From NCBI GenBank assembly GCA_963579235.1, contig CAUZFM010000047.1, positions 1 through 20,754 of the forward strand: DNA of 20,754 bases, given 5' to 3'. Positions 6,933 to 13,356 of the stretch are shown in pieces. The notes under the pieces are model-generated. The model made no database searches. It saw only the letters and a list, made by a program, of their open reading frames with translations, and was not told where the DNA came from. A program made the translations under genes and the position numbers. Positions within the stretch are counted from its first letter, which is position 1; every line of letters starts with the position of its first letter. This DNA comes from UBA1149 sp963579235. Its GTDB lineage: Bacteria; Desulfobacterota; Binatia; UBA1149.

Positions 6933-7754
6933 TCAGCCCGGGCAGTAATCGCTGGCCACGTTGTTTGTCTCGTCCGACTCCAGCTCTGTACCCGCCGAAT
7001 CCACCGTGATCCTGAACTGGCAGTCAGGCTCGTAGCACCAGTTCGGGCCCACCGGGAAAGGCACGGCCACCGAAGTCGAAACACCCGCGGCAAGAGCGGG
7101 CACCGAGGCGGTGTGGATGACCGGACCAGTGGCCGTCTGGAACTCCACCGTCACCTGTGTAGGCGCGGCGTTGGCGGCACCCTGGTTTTCCACGGTCACG
7201 AGCAGGTTTGCAGCCGCCGCATCCCGCATGCAGAAACTACCCGTCAAGGCGCTTGCCACCGGGATCAAGTCCGGTAGATCGTTGTTGCCGAACACCTTCC
7301 AAGCGGGCGTGCACATCTTGGTGGTCCTGAAACCGGAGATCTCGCGCTGGCCGAACTGGTCAACCACGTCCTGGACGCTGGGTGGCATCGCACCGGTAGG
7401 ATCCGTGGGGCAGCGGACCTTGTAGCAGAGAAAATCATTGGTCAGATCCTGGCCAACCACGTCCTCGTGCGGGGCGTCGCGCTTGTTGTTGGGCTGCAGG
7501 ATGCGATCTTTGTTGATCGGCAGGCAGAACTCCTTGCTCTTGACCAGTATCCTGCAGCCGGCTTCGCTCGGGTACATCGATTGGTCAGAGTTCGTGATGA
7601 GATCGGCCACCGCCGAGTACCTGTGAGAGTCCTTGATCTTGTAGCACTTGAGGTGGTCGTTGACGTTCTGGGCCTGCGAGATCGCGGGCAGCGCCAGGGC
7701 CAGGAAAGCTACGGTTACTGTTGCTGTTACTATTGCTGTGATTGCCTTGTTCAT
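6933..7754 (-). CDS. Secreted protein with duplicated CYK domain and C-terminal CARDB domain
   Basis: A 273-residue exported protein with a strong ribosome site (GGAGG, 7 bases before the ATG). The signal peptide spans about residues 1-28 (core VTVAFLALALPAI, cleavage near ISQA-Q). Residues 33-153 hold two copies of a Cys-containing module: HLKCYKIKD...KEFCLPINK (35-82) and FLCYKVRCP...VVDQFGQRE...KMCTPAWK (109-153). Residues from about 160 to the end form a CARDB-like beta-sandwich, with VTVENQGAANAAPT, LAAGVSTSV, a C-x5-C pair and the family ending FRITVDSAGTELESDETNN. Such proteins are exported and probably disulfide-stabilised; CARDB domains commonly mediate adhesion, but the role here is unknown. 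The gene is monocistronic, with a terminator at 6833-6869. The signal-peptide DNA carries an imperfect GTTACTGTTGCT repeat (about 7713-7746). Confidence 0.88.
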   Translation of the reverse strand: MNKAITAIVTATVTVAFLALALPAISQAQNVNDHLKCYKIKDSHRYSAVADLITNSDQSMYPSEAGCRILVKSKEFCLPINKDRILQPNNKRDAPHEDVVGQDLTNDFLCYKVRCPTDPTGAMPPSVQDVVDQFGQREISGFRTTKMCTPAWKVFGNNDLPDLIPVASALTGSFCMRDAAAANLLVTVENQGAANAAPTQVTVEFQTATGPVIHTASVPALAAGVSTSVAVPFPVGPNWCYEPDCQFRITVDSAGTELESDETNNVASDYCPG

Positions 7755-7878
7755 GTCGTATCCTCCGTTTGCGCCGCGGGTTGAGCCCGCGCCGGCATGC
7801 CCCTGTCAAAGCAACTGCTGTGCCAAACGGTAACGGCACGGAAACCCAGTAAACACGGGCTATAACCGGGGTTGTGCT

Positions 7879-7894
7879 GCTAACGTAAGTTAGC
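7879..7894. repeat. Inverted repeat in the 7755-7956 intergenic region
   Basis: GCTAAC-GTAA-GTTAGC has perfect 6-bp arms with a 4-base spacer. It lies 125 bases upstream of the CARDB gene start and 63 bases beyond the stop of the 7957-9012 gene, both on the minus strand. It could be an operator for the former or a terminator stem for the latter; no T tract follows on the minus strand. The rest of the 202-base gap shows nothing I can name. Confidence 0.35.
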
Positions 7895-7956
7895 GCTCGA
7901 AGGTCGCTACCGTGTGGGCGGGTTTGCAGCGGAGCACCCGGATGCGCCGCCGGTCT

Positions 7957-9012
7957 CTAGAGCGAGAAAATACCCAGTAGCAGGCCACAACCGGTGAGAG
8001 CCATCAGGGGGCCATCGCAGGTATGCGGGCTCACGGCTTCGGCAAACGTCAGCCCAAGGGGAATAACGGCCATGGCCACCAGGAATTGTTCGGGCGTAAA
8101 CACCGGGACGGCCGACAGGAACTGGTAACCACACAGCACCACGCCCGAAACGATAAACACCGTCGCACTACCCTCCAGGGATCGTACGAACTGCCCGGCC
8201 CAGATACGCCCGTTGTGCCACAGGGCCCTGGTGCGGTACTTGTGCTTGCCGAAACGGATACCCACTGGTTCGGCGAGGCCATCACCAAATTCATTTATCA
8301 GTTGCGGCACGAGAACGATGAAGGGATTGGCCACCAGCGCCATGAAAGGCAGATATACGGCGAAACGAAACACGTCCTCGAGCATATCGTAACGCAGGGA
8401 ATACGGCCTGTCCTCCAGCCGATCCCACGAAACGAACGCGTACCGTAACAACGCGACCCGGCGCCGAACGCGATGATACTCGAGCCCTATGGTTTTCAAC
8501 TGGCCCAGGCAGAACAGGAACGCTATGTCGATAATCACCTTGTCGCCGCTTACTATGAGAAGCGGGATCACGAACGCCGAGAGCTTCTTTACTGGGCGAA
8601 GAATCAGTTTGCGGACGTAATTGATCCGAACTCGGTGTCGCATCACGAGCCATGATGCGAAGAGTTTACCCGCGACTTCGAATACGATCGAGATACCAAA
8701 AAAAGCCATTGCCGCCGTGTTAAGTGCCGGGAATACGCCGAGAGCCCCCAACACCCCGAGCGTGGCCGCTATAGCCAGGTAAAACGGACCAAGGACGGCC
8801 ACGAATCGGTCCTCGCCCCTCCAGTCATAGGCCTCGTTTTCCAGCCCGTAAGGATCGGCATACAGGCGGGCGAAATAGCCGTCCCGCGACCGGTGTACTG
8901 TCTCCTGGGATACCGGCCCTTCCCGCGTGACCGCCGCCGCGGCCAAAGCGGACCCCGGATACAGTGCCGCGTCGTTACCGGCCGGCTCGTTGGCAGTGCT
9001 GGTCCTTGTCAT
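7957..9012 (-). CDS. Polytopic membrane protein resembling CTP-dependent lipid-alcohol kinases (SEC59/DGK1/VTE5 type)
   Basis: A 351-residue integral membrane protein with a soluble N-terminus of about 70 residues and about seven or eight membrane segments (near 70-95, 100-124, 144-171, 214-240, 281-303, 309-328, 334-351). The C-terminal half contains, in the right order, what I recognise as the signature of dolichol/phytol/diacylglycerol kinases and related cytidylyltransferases: GDGLAEPVGIRFGKHKY (243-259), RSLEGSATVF (277-286) and EAVSPHTCDGPLM (325-337), corresponding to GDGxAxxxGxxFGKxK, KSxEGSxAxF and EAxSPxxxDN. The family transfers phosphate from CTP to a membrane-embedded alcohol. 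The final D-N is D-G here and the N-terminal region is unfamiliar, so the substrate and even activity are open. GGGGAG precedes the ATG by 6 bases. The start overlaps the stop of a possible small ORF (9009-9170) as ATGA. Confidence 0.75.
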   Translation of the reverse strand: MTRTSTANEPAGNDAALYPGSALAAAAVTREGPVSQETVHRSRDGYFARLYADPYGLENEAYDWRGEDRFVAVLGPFYLAIAATLGVLGALGVFPALNTAAMAFFGISIVFEVAGKLFASWLVMRHRVRINYVRKLILRPVKKLSAFVIPLLIVSGDKVIIDIAFLFCLGQLKTIGLEYHRVRRRVALLRYAFVSWDRLEDRPYSLRYDMLEDVFRFAVYLPFMALVANPFIVLVPQLINEFGDGLAEPVGIRFGKHKYRTRALWHNGRIWAGQFVRSLEGSATVFIVSGVVLCGYQFLSAVPVFTPEQFLVAMAVIPLGLTFAEAVSPHTCDGPLMALTGCGLLLGIFSL

Positions 9013-9170
9013 AACTTGCTCCCCACTGTCTTCTTGAACGACCCGATGCTGATGTCGGTCGGATCCAGACCCGAAACCTGCAACAGCGCGAGCTCGATAT
9101 ACAAATACTGCAACTCGTGTACCAACAGGAAATTAAGGAAAATCAGGGCTCCCGCCGAGGCCTGATGCAA
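9009..9170 (-). CDS. Possible 53-residue membrane peptide or gene tail, coupled to the kinase-like gene
   Basis: The minus strand is open from upstream to a TGA that overlaps the ATG of the next gene (ATGA), an arrangement typical of translational coupling. The last 53 codons look protein-like: a hydrophobic helix around ALIFLNFLLVHELQYLYIEL followed by VSGLDPTDISIGSFKK. The frame continues farther upstream, but there it runs antisense to the EthD gene and becomes low-complexity, so I place the start at the TTG at 9170, without a recognisable ribosome site. It may be a real small gene, the tail of a deleted gene, or chance. No family is recognised. Confidence 0.35.
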   Translation of the reverse strand: MHQASAGALIFLNFLLVHELQYLYIELALLQVSGLDPTDISIGSFKKTVGSKL

Positions 9171-9297
9171 ACCAGGGTTAGCCGTAGGAGGCCCGGGCCG
9201 CCTGCCTGGCTTAGCACCGGCCGAGGTGGATGTGCCGCCGTCTACCGGGCTGGATGGGCCGGGCCCGGACAACTGCGCCCAACTGGGGGATAGAAGA

Positions 9298-9522
9298 ATG
9301 ATAAAACTCTGTTTCTGCGGGCACCGACTGCCGACCCTCACCCGCGAGCAGTTCCAGGACTACTGGCACGCGAACCACGCGCCGCTGTTAGAGCGCCACG
9401 CCGAGGTCCTCGGCACAGAAGAGGCGCAGGCTGCCGTTGCAGAGTTGAACGAAGACGAGCATCGATTTGCAGACCTGTCGCGCTCGCCGATATTCCTGGC
9501 CGAGGAACGGCAGGTCCTGTAG
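9298..9522 (+). CDS. EthD-domain protein with an apparent internal deletion
   Basis: A 74-residue ORF from the ATG at 9298, with GGGGGA 7 bases upstream. The beginning, MIKLCFCGHRLPTLTREQF followed by DYWHANHAPLLERHAEVLG, is a typical EthD/dimeric alpha-beta-barrel N-terminus with the conserved YW...HAPL. The end, NEDEHRFADLSRSPIFLAEE, is the typical C-terminus of the same family. Complete members are about 110-120 residues long, so roughly 40-45 central residues, including the second beta-hairpin of the ferredoxin-like fold, are missing without loss of frame. The protein is unlikely to fold as a normal EthD dimer. EthD-like proteins often sit beside catabolic oxygenase and acyl-CoA genes; here the next item downstream is a crotonase relic. 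I regard it as a decayed gene that still has an open frame. Confidence 0.65.
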   Translation: MIKLCFCGHRLPTLTREQFQDYWHANHAPLLERHAEVLGTEEAQAAVAELNEDEHRFADLSRSPIFLAEERQVL

Positions 9523-9541
9523 CGGCCGCGGTTAGGAGAAA

Positions 9542-9660
9542 GTCACCAAGGACTACGAGCAGATCACCTACGAGCTACGCGACCAGGTAGCACTGATCAG
9601 GCTCAACCGGCCCGACAAGCTCACGCCGGTAGCGGCTGCCGACGAGGTCCGGGGACCGGG
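9542..9660 (+). pseudogene. N-terminal relic of an enoyl-CoA hydratase gene
   Basis: Plus-strand frame from 9542 reads VTKDYEQITYELRDQVALIR, then LNRPDKLTPVAAADEVRGPG. LxDQVALIRLNRPDKL is the unmistakable crotonase N-terminus (the intact crotonase at 4349 has GGVLLLTLNRPEAKNA). An AGGAG (9534-9538) lies just upstream, but the start position holds GTC instead of GTG or ATG. About three residues seem to be missing after DKL, and everything after about residue 40 (both oxyanion-hole motifs and the catalytic region) is gone; the frame then runs into the antisense of the AraC gene. This is a truncated, untranslated remnant. Confidence 0.7.
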
Positions 9661-9665
9661 CCTAA

Positions 9666-10688
9666 CTAATTCAAAGATTTTCGGTATTCGCCCGGCGTTA
9701 GACCTGTCCAGCGCTTGAACGCCCTGTTAAATGCGCGCGCGTCGGAGTAACCGACAAGAAATGCAACGTCCTCATTCGAGAATTGTTTATTTGCAAGATA
9801 CCGCTGGGAAAATTCGAGTCGCACATCGTCTACCAGGACCCGAAGAGTGATGCGCAGCCCCTCGGCAGAACGTTGCAGGGTTCGCACCCCGATACCCATA
9901 GTTTCTGCAAGATCATCGAGGGAATATTTTCCGCGCTTCGCATTATCTAATATCGCGGAGCGCAACTCAAAAAGAGGATCTGCTTTATCGAGTGCCTCGG
10001 ACAGTGAATGCATCTGTTTGTCGAAGAAATCATATAAGCCAGCGTTCGCAGCGTTGGGCCGGTCATCCAACGTGGAGGGATCGATCAGTAAGGCTGACCG
10101 CCCGGCAGAAAACCGCACCGGTCGTCCAAACCATTCCTCATATAGTTCAATGGGGCCATGCGGTTCCCCGGCAAACTCAAATCCGACCACGCTATGATCT
10201 ATACAGAGGATTTCCTTGTTGAGGCGCCAAGCTATCGCTAGCGAGGCTTCCATCCCGTATCCCCCGTCCACCGCGTCCTGATGATGTCGGCAAACCAGGG
10301 CCCGAGGATCGGTGTCGGGCCCCCAGCGAATATCAAGCCCATCGGACATCAGCTGAGAATAGCGCATGAATGTTTCCATTATCTCGCCAATCGACGATGA
10401 GAACTGGACCATGTATGCCAATGGTCCGATGTATGAAAATGGCGCGGATTCAGCCATTTCCAAGGCGATAGGACGCCCAGGGAAAGCTTCGCCCAAGACA
10501 TTCCAGCACAGCCCGATAGTATCCTCCGGCACTCGGGACTCAGCATTCAAAAGGTCCTTAGCCTTTAGCTTGGTAGCTGCCTCGAATTTTTCCTCCGATA
10601 TTCCGCGGGCTACACCGTAGGCAACAATGGCCGCAACGAGGCCACCCCTGGTAGTTGCATTCACCCGTTTTGGTTTAGAGCCGTCCAT
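9666..10688 (-). CDS. AraC-family transcriptional regulator with arabinose-binding-like N-terminal domain
   Basis: A 340-residue regulator. The N-terminal about 200 residues form the ligand domain seen in OruR/QuiR-like AraC proteins (PF12625 type; PFSYIGPLAYMVQFSSSIGE, VVGFEFAGEPHGPIELYEEW, and FGRPVRFSAGRSALLID). The C-terminal AraC DNA-binding domain has two helix-turn-helix units: YSLDDLAETMGIGVRTLQR and FSNEDVAFLVGYSDARAF with NRAFKRWTGLTPGEYRK. Its base composition is lower than its neighbours (47% GC on the line starting at 9961, against 60-70% around it), suggesting recent acquisition. It is flanked by gene relics on both sides and is read divergently from the decarboxylase gene at 10900, a common layout for a local activator; target genes are inferred only. 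The N-terminal residues MDGSKPKRVNATTRGG look natural and the ATG at 10688 is kept. Confidence 0.9.
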   Translation of the reverse strand: MDGSKPKRVNATTRGGLVAAIVAYGVARGISEEKFEAATKLKAKDLLNAESRVPEDTIGLCWNVLGEAFPGRPIALEMAESAPFSYIGPLAYMVQFSSSIGEIMETFMRYSQLMSDGLDIRWGPDTDPRALVCRHHQDAVDGGYGMEASLAIAWRLNKEILCIDHSVVGFEFAGEPHGPIELYEEWFGRPVRFSAGRSALLIDPSTLDDRPNAANAGLYDFFDKQMHSLSEALDKADPLFELRSAILDNAKRGKYSLDDLAETMGIGVRTLQRSAEGLRITLRVLVDDVRLEFSQRYLANKQFSNEDVAFLVGYSDARAFNRAFKRWTGLTPGEYRKSLN

Positions 10689-10745
10689 GTCCGCCCGATT
10701 ATCGACATACTCTCGAGCTATGCCAAGTTAACGCGGCAACCCGAA

Positions 10746-10832
10746 ATGCCGGCCGACAATTTTTTCGAGTTTACCTCGGACATGGATCGCATCCTGGACG
10801 ACGACTGCTGGGAGAAAATCAACGGCAACTGA
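10746..10832 (+). pseudogene. Orphan 28-codon ORF, possibly a C-terminal gene tail
   Basis: From an ATG at 10746 to a TGA the frame reads MPADNFFEFTSDMDRILDDD followed by CWEKINGN. The same frame is open slightly upstream (KLTRQPE) and there is no ribosome binding site. The composition is protein-like and could be the end of a larger catabolic enzyme whose body was deleted, but I cannot name the family. It lies between the AraC promoter side and the decarboxylase gene; the rest of the gap (10689-10899) shows no other feature. Confidence 0.3.
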
Positions 10833-10899
10833 GATCCCTCGACAGGCTGGTCAACGCCGAGGCGGTGTGACAGTCTGGCGACCTTAAAGGAGACCGTCA

Positions 10900-11706
10900 A
10901 TGGCACAATTACGCTACGTCAGAACCCTCGAACAGGTACAGAAAGCCCAGCGGGAAAACCCGGAATTCATGCAGAGCTCGATGCGGCAGATCCGCGTGGA
11001 GTACGAGACCCACCCCGAGATCTACCGCGCACTTGTCCTCAAACCCTTTGACCCCGTTGATCGTCCGCTGGTCTGCGTGACGTTTACCGACATCACCATC
11101 GAGGTCTCGCCCGAGTACAGCATGACAATCGGCGCGATGGTCTTCGGCGTGCAGGTCACCCACGAGGGCGTAGAGGGCATAAACCTCATCACCATGCCCA
11201 TGACCACCGAGCAGGCGGTCGTGCCCGGCCGCGAGACATACGGCGAGGCCAAGAAAATTGCCCAGATAGATTTCACGAGGGAGGGCGATCATTTTTCAAC
11301 GAGCGTGAGCCGCATGGGTTTTACCTACGTGACGGCCGAGGGCACGCTTGGCAAAGAGCTCGGCCCGCGCAAGTTTACCCAGCACGGCTTCTGCCTGAAG
11401 ATGTTTCCCTCCTGCGAGGCGGGCAAGTCTTTTGACAACGACCCCTTGCTCGTACGCCTCGACTGGCACCAGGACCACAGCAACTCGTGGGAGCTCGAAG
11501 GCGCCGGCATCACCCTGGGCGAATCGCCGCTCGACCCCGTGGCCGATATCGAGGTGGTCAAGCTCACGCGCTTTGAGTACGAGGAAGGCACCACGCAGAG
11601 CAACGGCAAGGTGCTGGGCCCCGTGGCTCCCGAACTCGTTCTGCCCATACTGCACCAACGCTACGACGACCCATCGGGCAAAGGCATCGAGATAGCCGTA
11701 GGCTGA
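10900..11706 (+). CDS. Acetoacetate-decarboxylase-family protein
   Basis: A 268-residue protein with AAAGGAGA 7 bases before the ATG. The centre carries the family active-site signature GRETYGEAKKIAQ (110-122): Lys118-Lys119 correspond to the Schiff-base lysine and the adjacent lysine that lowers its pKa in clostridial acetoacetate decarboxylase. Other family features are VTFTDITIEVSPEYS (60-74) and LITMPMTTEQAVVPGRE (96-112). Many bacterial members do not decarboxylate acetoacetate but act on other keto acids in aldol or dehydratase chemistry, so the reaction is left open. It is followed at 55 bases by a sulfotransferase on the same strand, and an AraC-type regulator is encoded divergently upstream. 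Confidence 0.88.
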   Translation: MAQLRYVRTLEQVQKAQRENPEFMQSSMRQIRVEYETHPEIYRALVLKPFDPVDRPLVCVTFTDITIEVSPEYSMTIGAMVFGVQVTHEGVEGINLITMPMTTEQAVVPGRETYGEAKKIAQIDFTREGDHFSTSVSRMGFTYVTAEGTLGKELGPRKFTQHGFCLKMFPSCEAGKSFDNDPLLVRLDWHQDHSNSWELEGAGITLGESPLDPVADIEVVKLTRFEYEEGTTQSNGKVLGPVAPELVLPILHQRYDDPSGKGIEIAVG

Positions 11707-11761
11707 GGTCCAGCGCCCACCCACGGGCTCGGAGTCCTAACCCCGGGGCAAGCAACAGCCG

Positions 11762-12994
11762 ATGTCGTCGACAAGTAAAACACTGGCCGAGCACTACACC
11801 CGCCCCGACTGGGTACGGCGCATAAACGCCATGGGCGATTCGGTGGCCGGTGCGCGCAGGCTGATCCCGCTCGACGCCGCCGCGCTGATGAACGACGCTG
11901 TCGAATCGACGGGCGGACTCAGCGACTTCGGCAGCTACGACGGTGACTGGCAGGCCCGCTTCACGTCGCTGCTCGAAGAGCTCGAATCCACCGGGGCGCT
12001 CAACACGGTGGGACGCCTCATGACGCGGCAGGAAGTGCTGCGGGGCCTGCGTACCCGACTGTTTCTGACCCGTGCGCGCAGCGAGACCCCGGCCATGGCC
12101 GACGAAAATATCAACGCGCCGCTGGTCATCACCGGCCCACCAAGATCGGGCACGTCCATCCTGTTCGAGCTGCTTGCGCTGGACCCCACCGCGCGCGCGC
12201 CACTGGCCTGGGAGGTCATCCACCCGCTGGCGTTTGACCGCGCCAACGAGCAAGCCCGAGTGGCCATGGCCGAGTGCGAGCAGGAATTCTGGGCCGACGT
12301 GCAACCGGAGTTCGCGGCCATCCACGAGTTGCGCGCCGACCTGCCCGTGGAATGCGTCACGCTCACCTTGCCGGGCTTCTCGGGCGGCCACTGGTCGATG
12401 ATAGCCGACGTGCCAAACTGGGACGCCGACTACCCCGCCACCATGCACTACCACCGGGCACTGCTGCAGGCCCTGCAGCATGGCGGCCCGCCTCGCAACT
12501 GGGTCTTGAAGACGCCCCTTTACCTGGCGTTTATCGACATGTTGCTCGACGCTTACCCCGACGCGCGAGTCGTACACACCCACCGAGACCCCTTGAAGAC
12601 CGAACCCTCGGCCTTCAGCACCCTGGCCACCGTGCGCTGGCAGCGCAGCGACGAGGTTGGAATGCCCGACCCCGACGGCGTGGGGCTGGGCGACATGATG
12701 GTAGACCTCGCACGGCGTCGCTCGGAGGGAGAATTCGCCGACAGCATTGTCGACCTGCACTTCTCGCAGCTCATGGCCGACCCCGCCGTAGCGGTAGAAG
12801 AGCTTTACTCGCAACTCGACCGCCCGTTTGCAGGCCCGCACGCCGACGCCATACGCGCCTACATGAAGGCCAAGCCCAAGGGCAAGTTCGGGCAACACAA
12901 GTACTCGGCCGAGCAGTGGGGTTTTGATCCCGCCAGGATCAGAAAAAAAATGCTGCCGTACACCGACTACTACGGCGTGACGCTGGAGGGATAG
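11762..12994 (+). CDS. Sulfotransferase-family protein
   Basis: A 410-residue cytosolic protein of the PAPS-dependent sulfotransferase superfamily (Sulfotransferase_3-like). The 5'-phosphosulfate loop is LVITGPPRSGTSILFELLAL (121-140); the 3'-phosphate-binding region includes NWVLKTPLYLAFIDMLLDAY (246-265) and VVHTHRDPLKTEPS (270-283). The C-terminal part, GKFGQHKYSAEQWGFDP, has the short K-x-x-x-H pattern seen in bacterial members that act on lipophilic or unknown substrates. The ATG at 11762 lacks an obvious ribosome site, although the N-terminus reads naturally. It is probably co-transcribed with the decarboxylase-family gene. The acceptor molecule cannot be inferred. Confidence 0.88.
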   Translation: MSSTSKTLAEHYTRPDWVRRINAMGDSVAGARRLIPLDAAALMNDAVESTGGLSDFGSYDGDWQARFTSLLEELESTGALNTVGRLMTRQEVLRGLRTRLFLTRARSETPAMADENINAPLVITGPPRSGTSILFELLALDPTARAPLAWEVIHPLAFDRANEQARVAMAECEQEFWADVQPEFAAIHELRADLPVECVTLTLPGFSGGHWSMIADVPNWDADYPATMHYHRALLQALQHGGPPRNWVLKTPLYLAFIDMLLDAYPDARVVHTHRDPLKTEPSAFSTLATVRWQRSDEVGMPDPDGVGLGDMMVDLARRRSEGEFADSIVDLHFSQLMADPAVAVEELYSQLDRPFAGPHADAIRAYMKAKPKGKFGQHKYSAEQWGFDPARIRKKMLPYTDYYGVTLEG

Positions 12995-12997
12995 CCC

Positions 12998-13187
12998 GTG
13001 GCGGACGAGTCTGAGCGACGACCCGGGGAGAACAACGCGACGGGAGTCAGCCAAGCCACAGACGCGTGGCTGTGCACGTAAGCTCGACATCGACACGCCC
13101 GCGAGCCGACGCCTCACCGCCAAGGCCCACTCGGAGGCCCTTGGCCTGAAGGACACCGACCGCTTCAAGTTCCTGGTGCCCAAGTAA
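12998..13187 (+). pseudogene. Small broken gene after the sulfotransferase
   Basis: A GTG at 12998, with GGAGGG about 9 bases upstream, opens a 27-codon ORF (MADESERRPGENNATG, then VSQATDAWLCT) that stops at 13079-13081. One base further on, in the +1 frame, a protein-like stretch continues: KLDIDTPASRRLTAKAHSEA, then LGLKDTDRFKFLVPK, ending with TAA at 13185-13187. The good ribosome site, the 3-base distance to the sulfotransferase stop and the natural ending suggest one short gene damaged by a frameshift or deletion near 13075-13082. I do not recognise the family. From 13188 to the SGNH gene start I see only low-information sequence. Confidence 0.4.
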
Positions 13188-13356
13188 TAACTGGCGCGGC
13201 TAGCACATAGGCGGCCATGGCCATTCCCCGCATGGCCCCGCGATAATTAGACTGCGCGTGCAAAGCGGCCTAGAAACGAGGTTACCGGCGGGTTGGTTCA
13301 CATCCAGTCAAGCGAAGAGCACCAGCGGCGGAAACACGAAGGGGGACCGACTGGCA

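Noticed and set aside
11564..13183. Long minus-strand ORF of about 540 codons opposite the sulfotransferase gene
   Set aside because: It is an antisense shadow of a high-GC gene; its composition is His/Arg/Val-rich without any motif, while the plus strand has clear sulfotransferase motifs.
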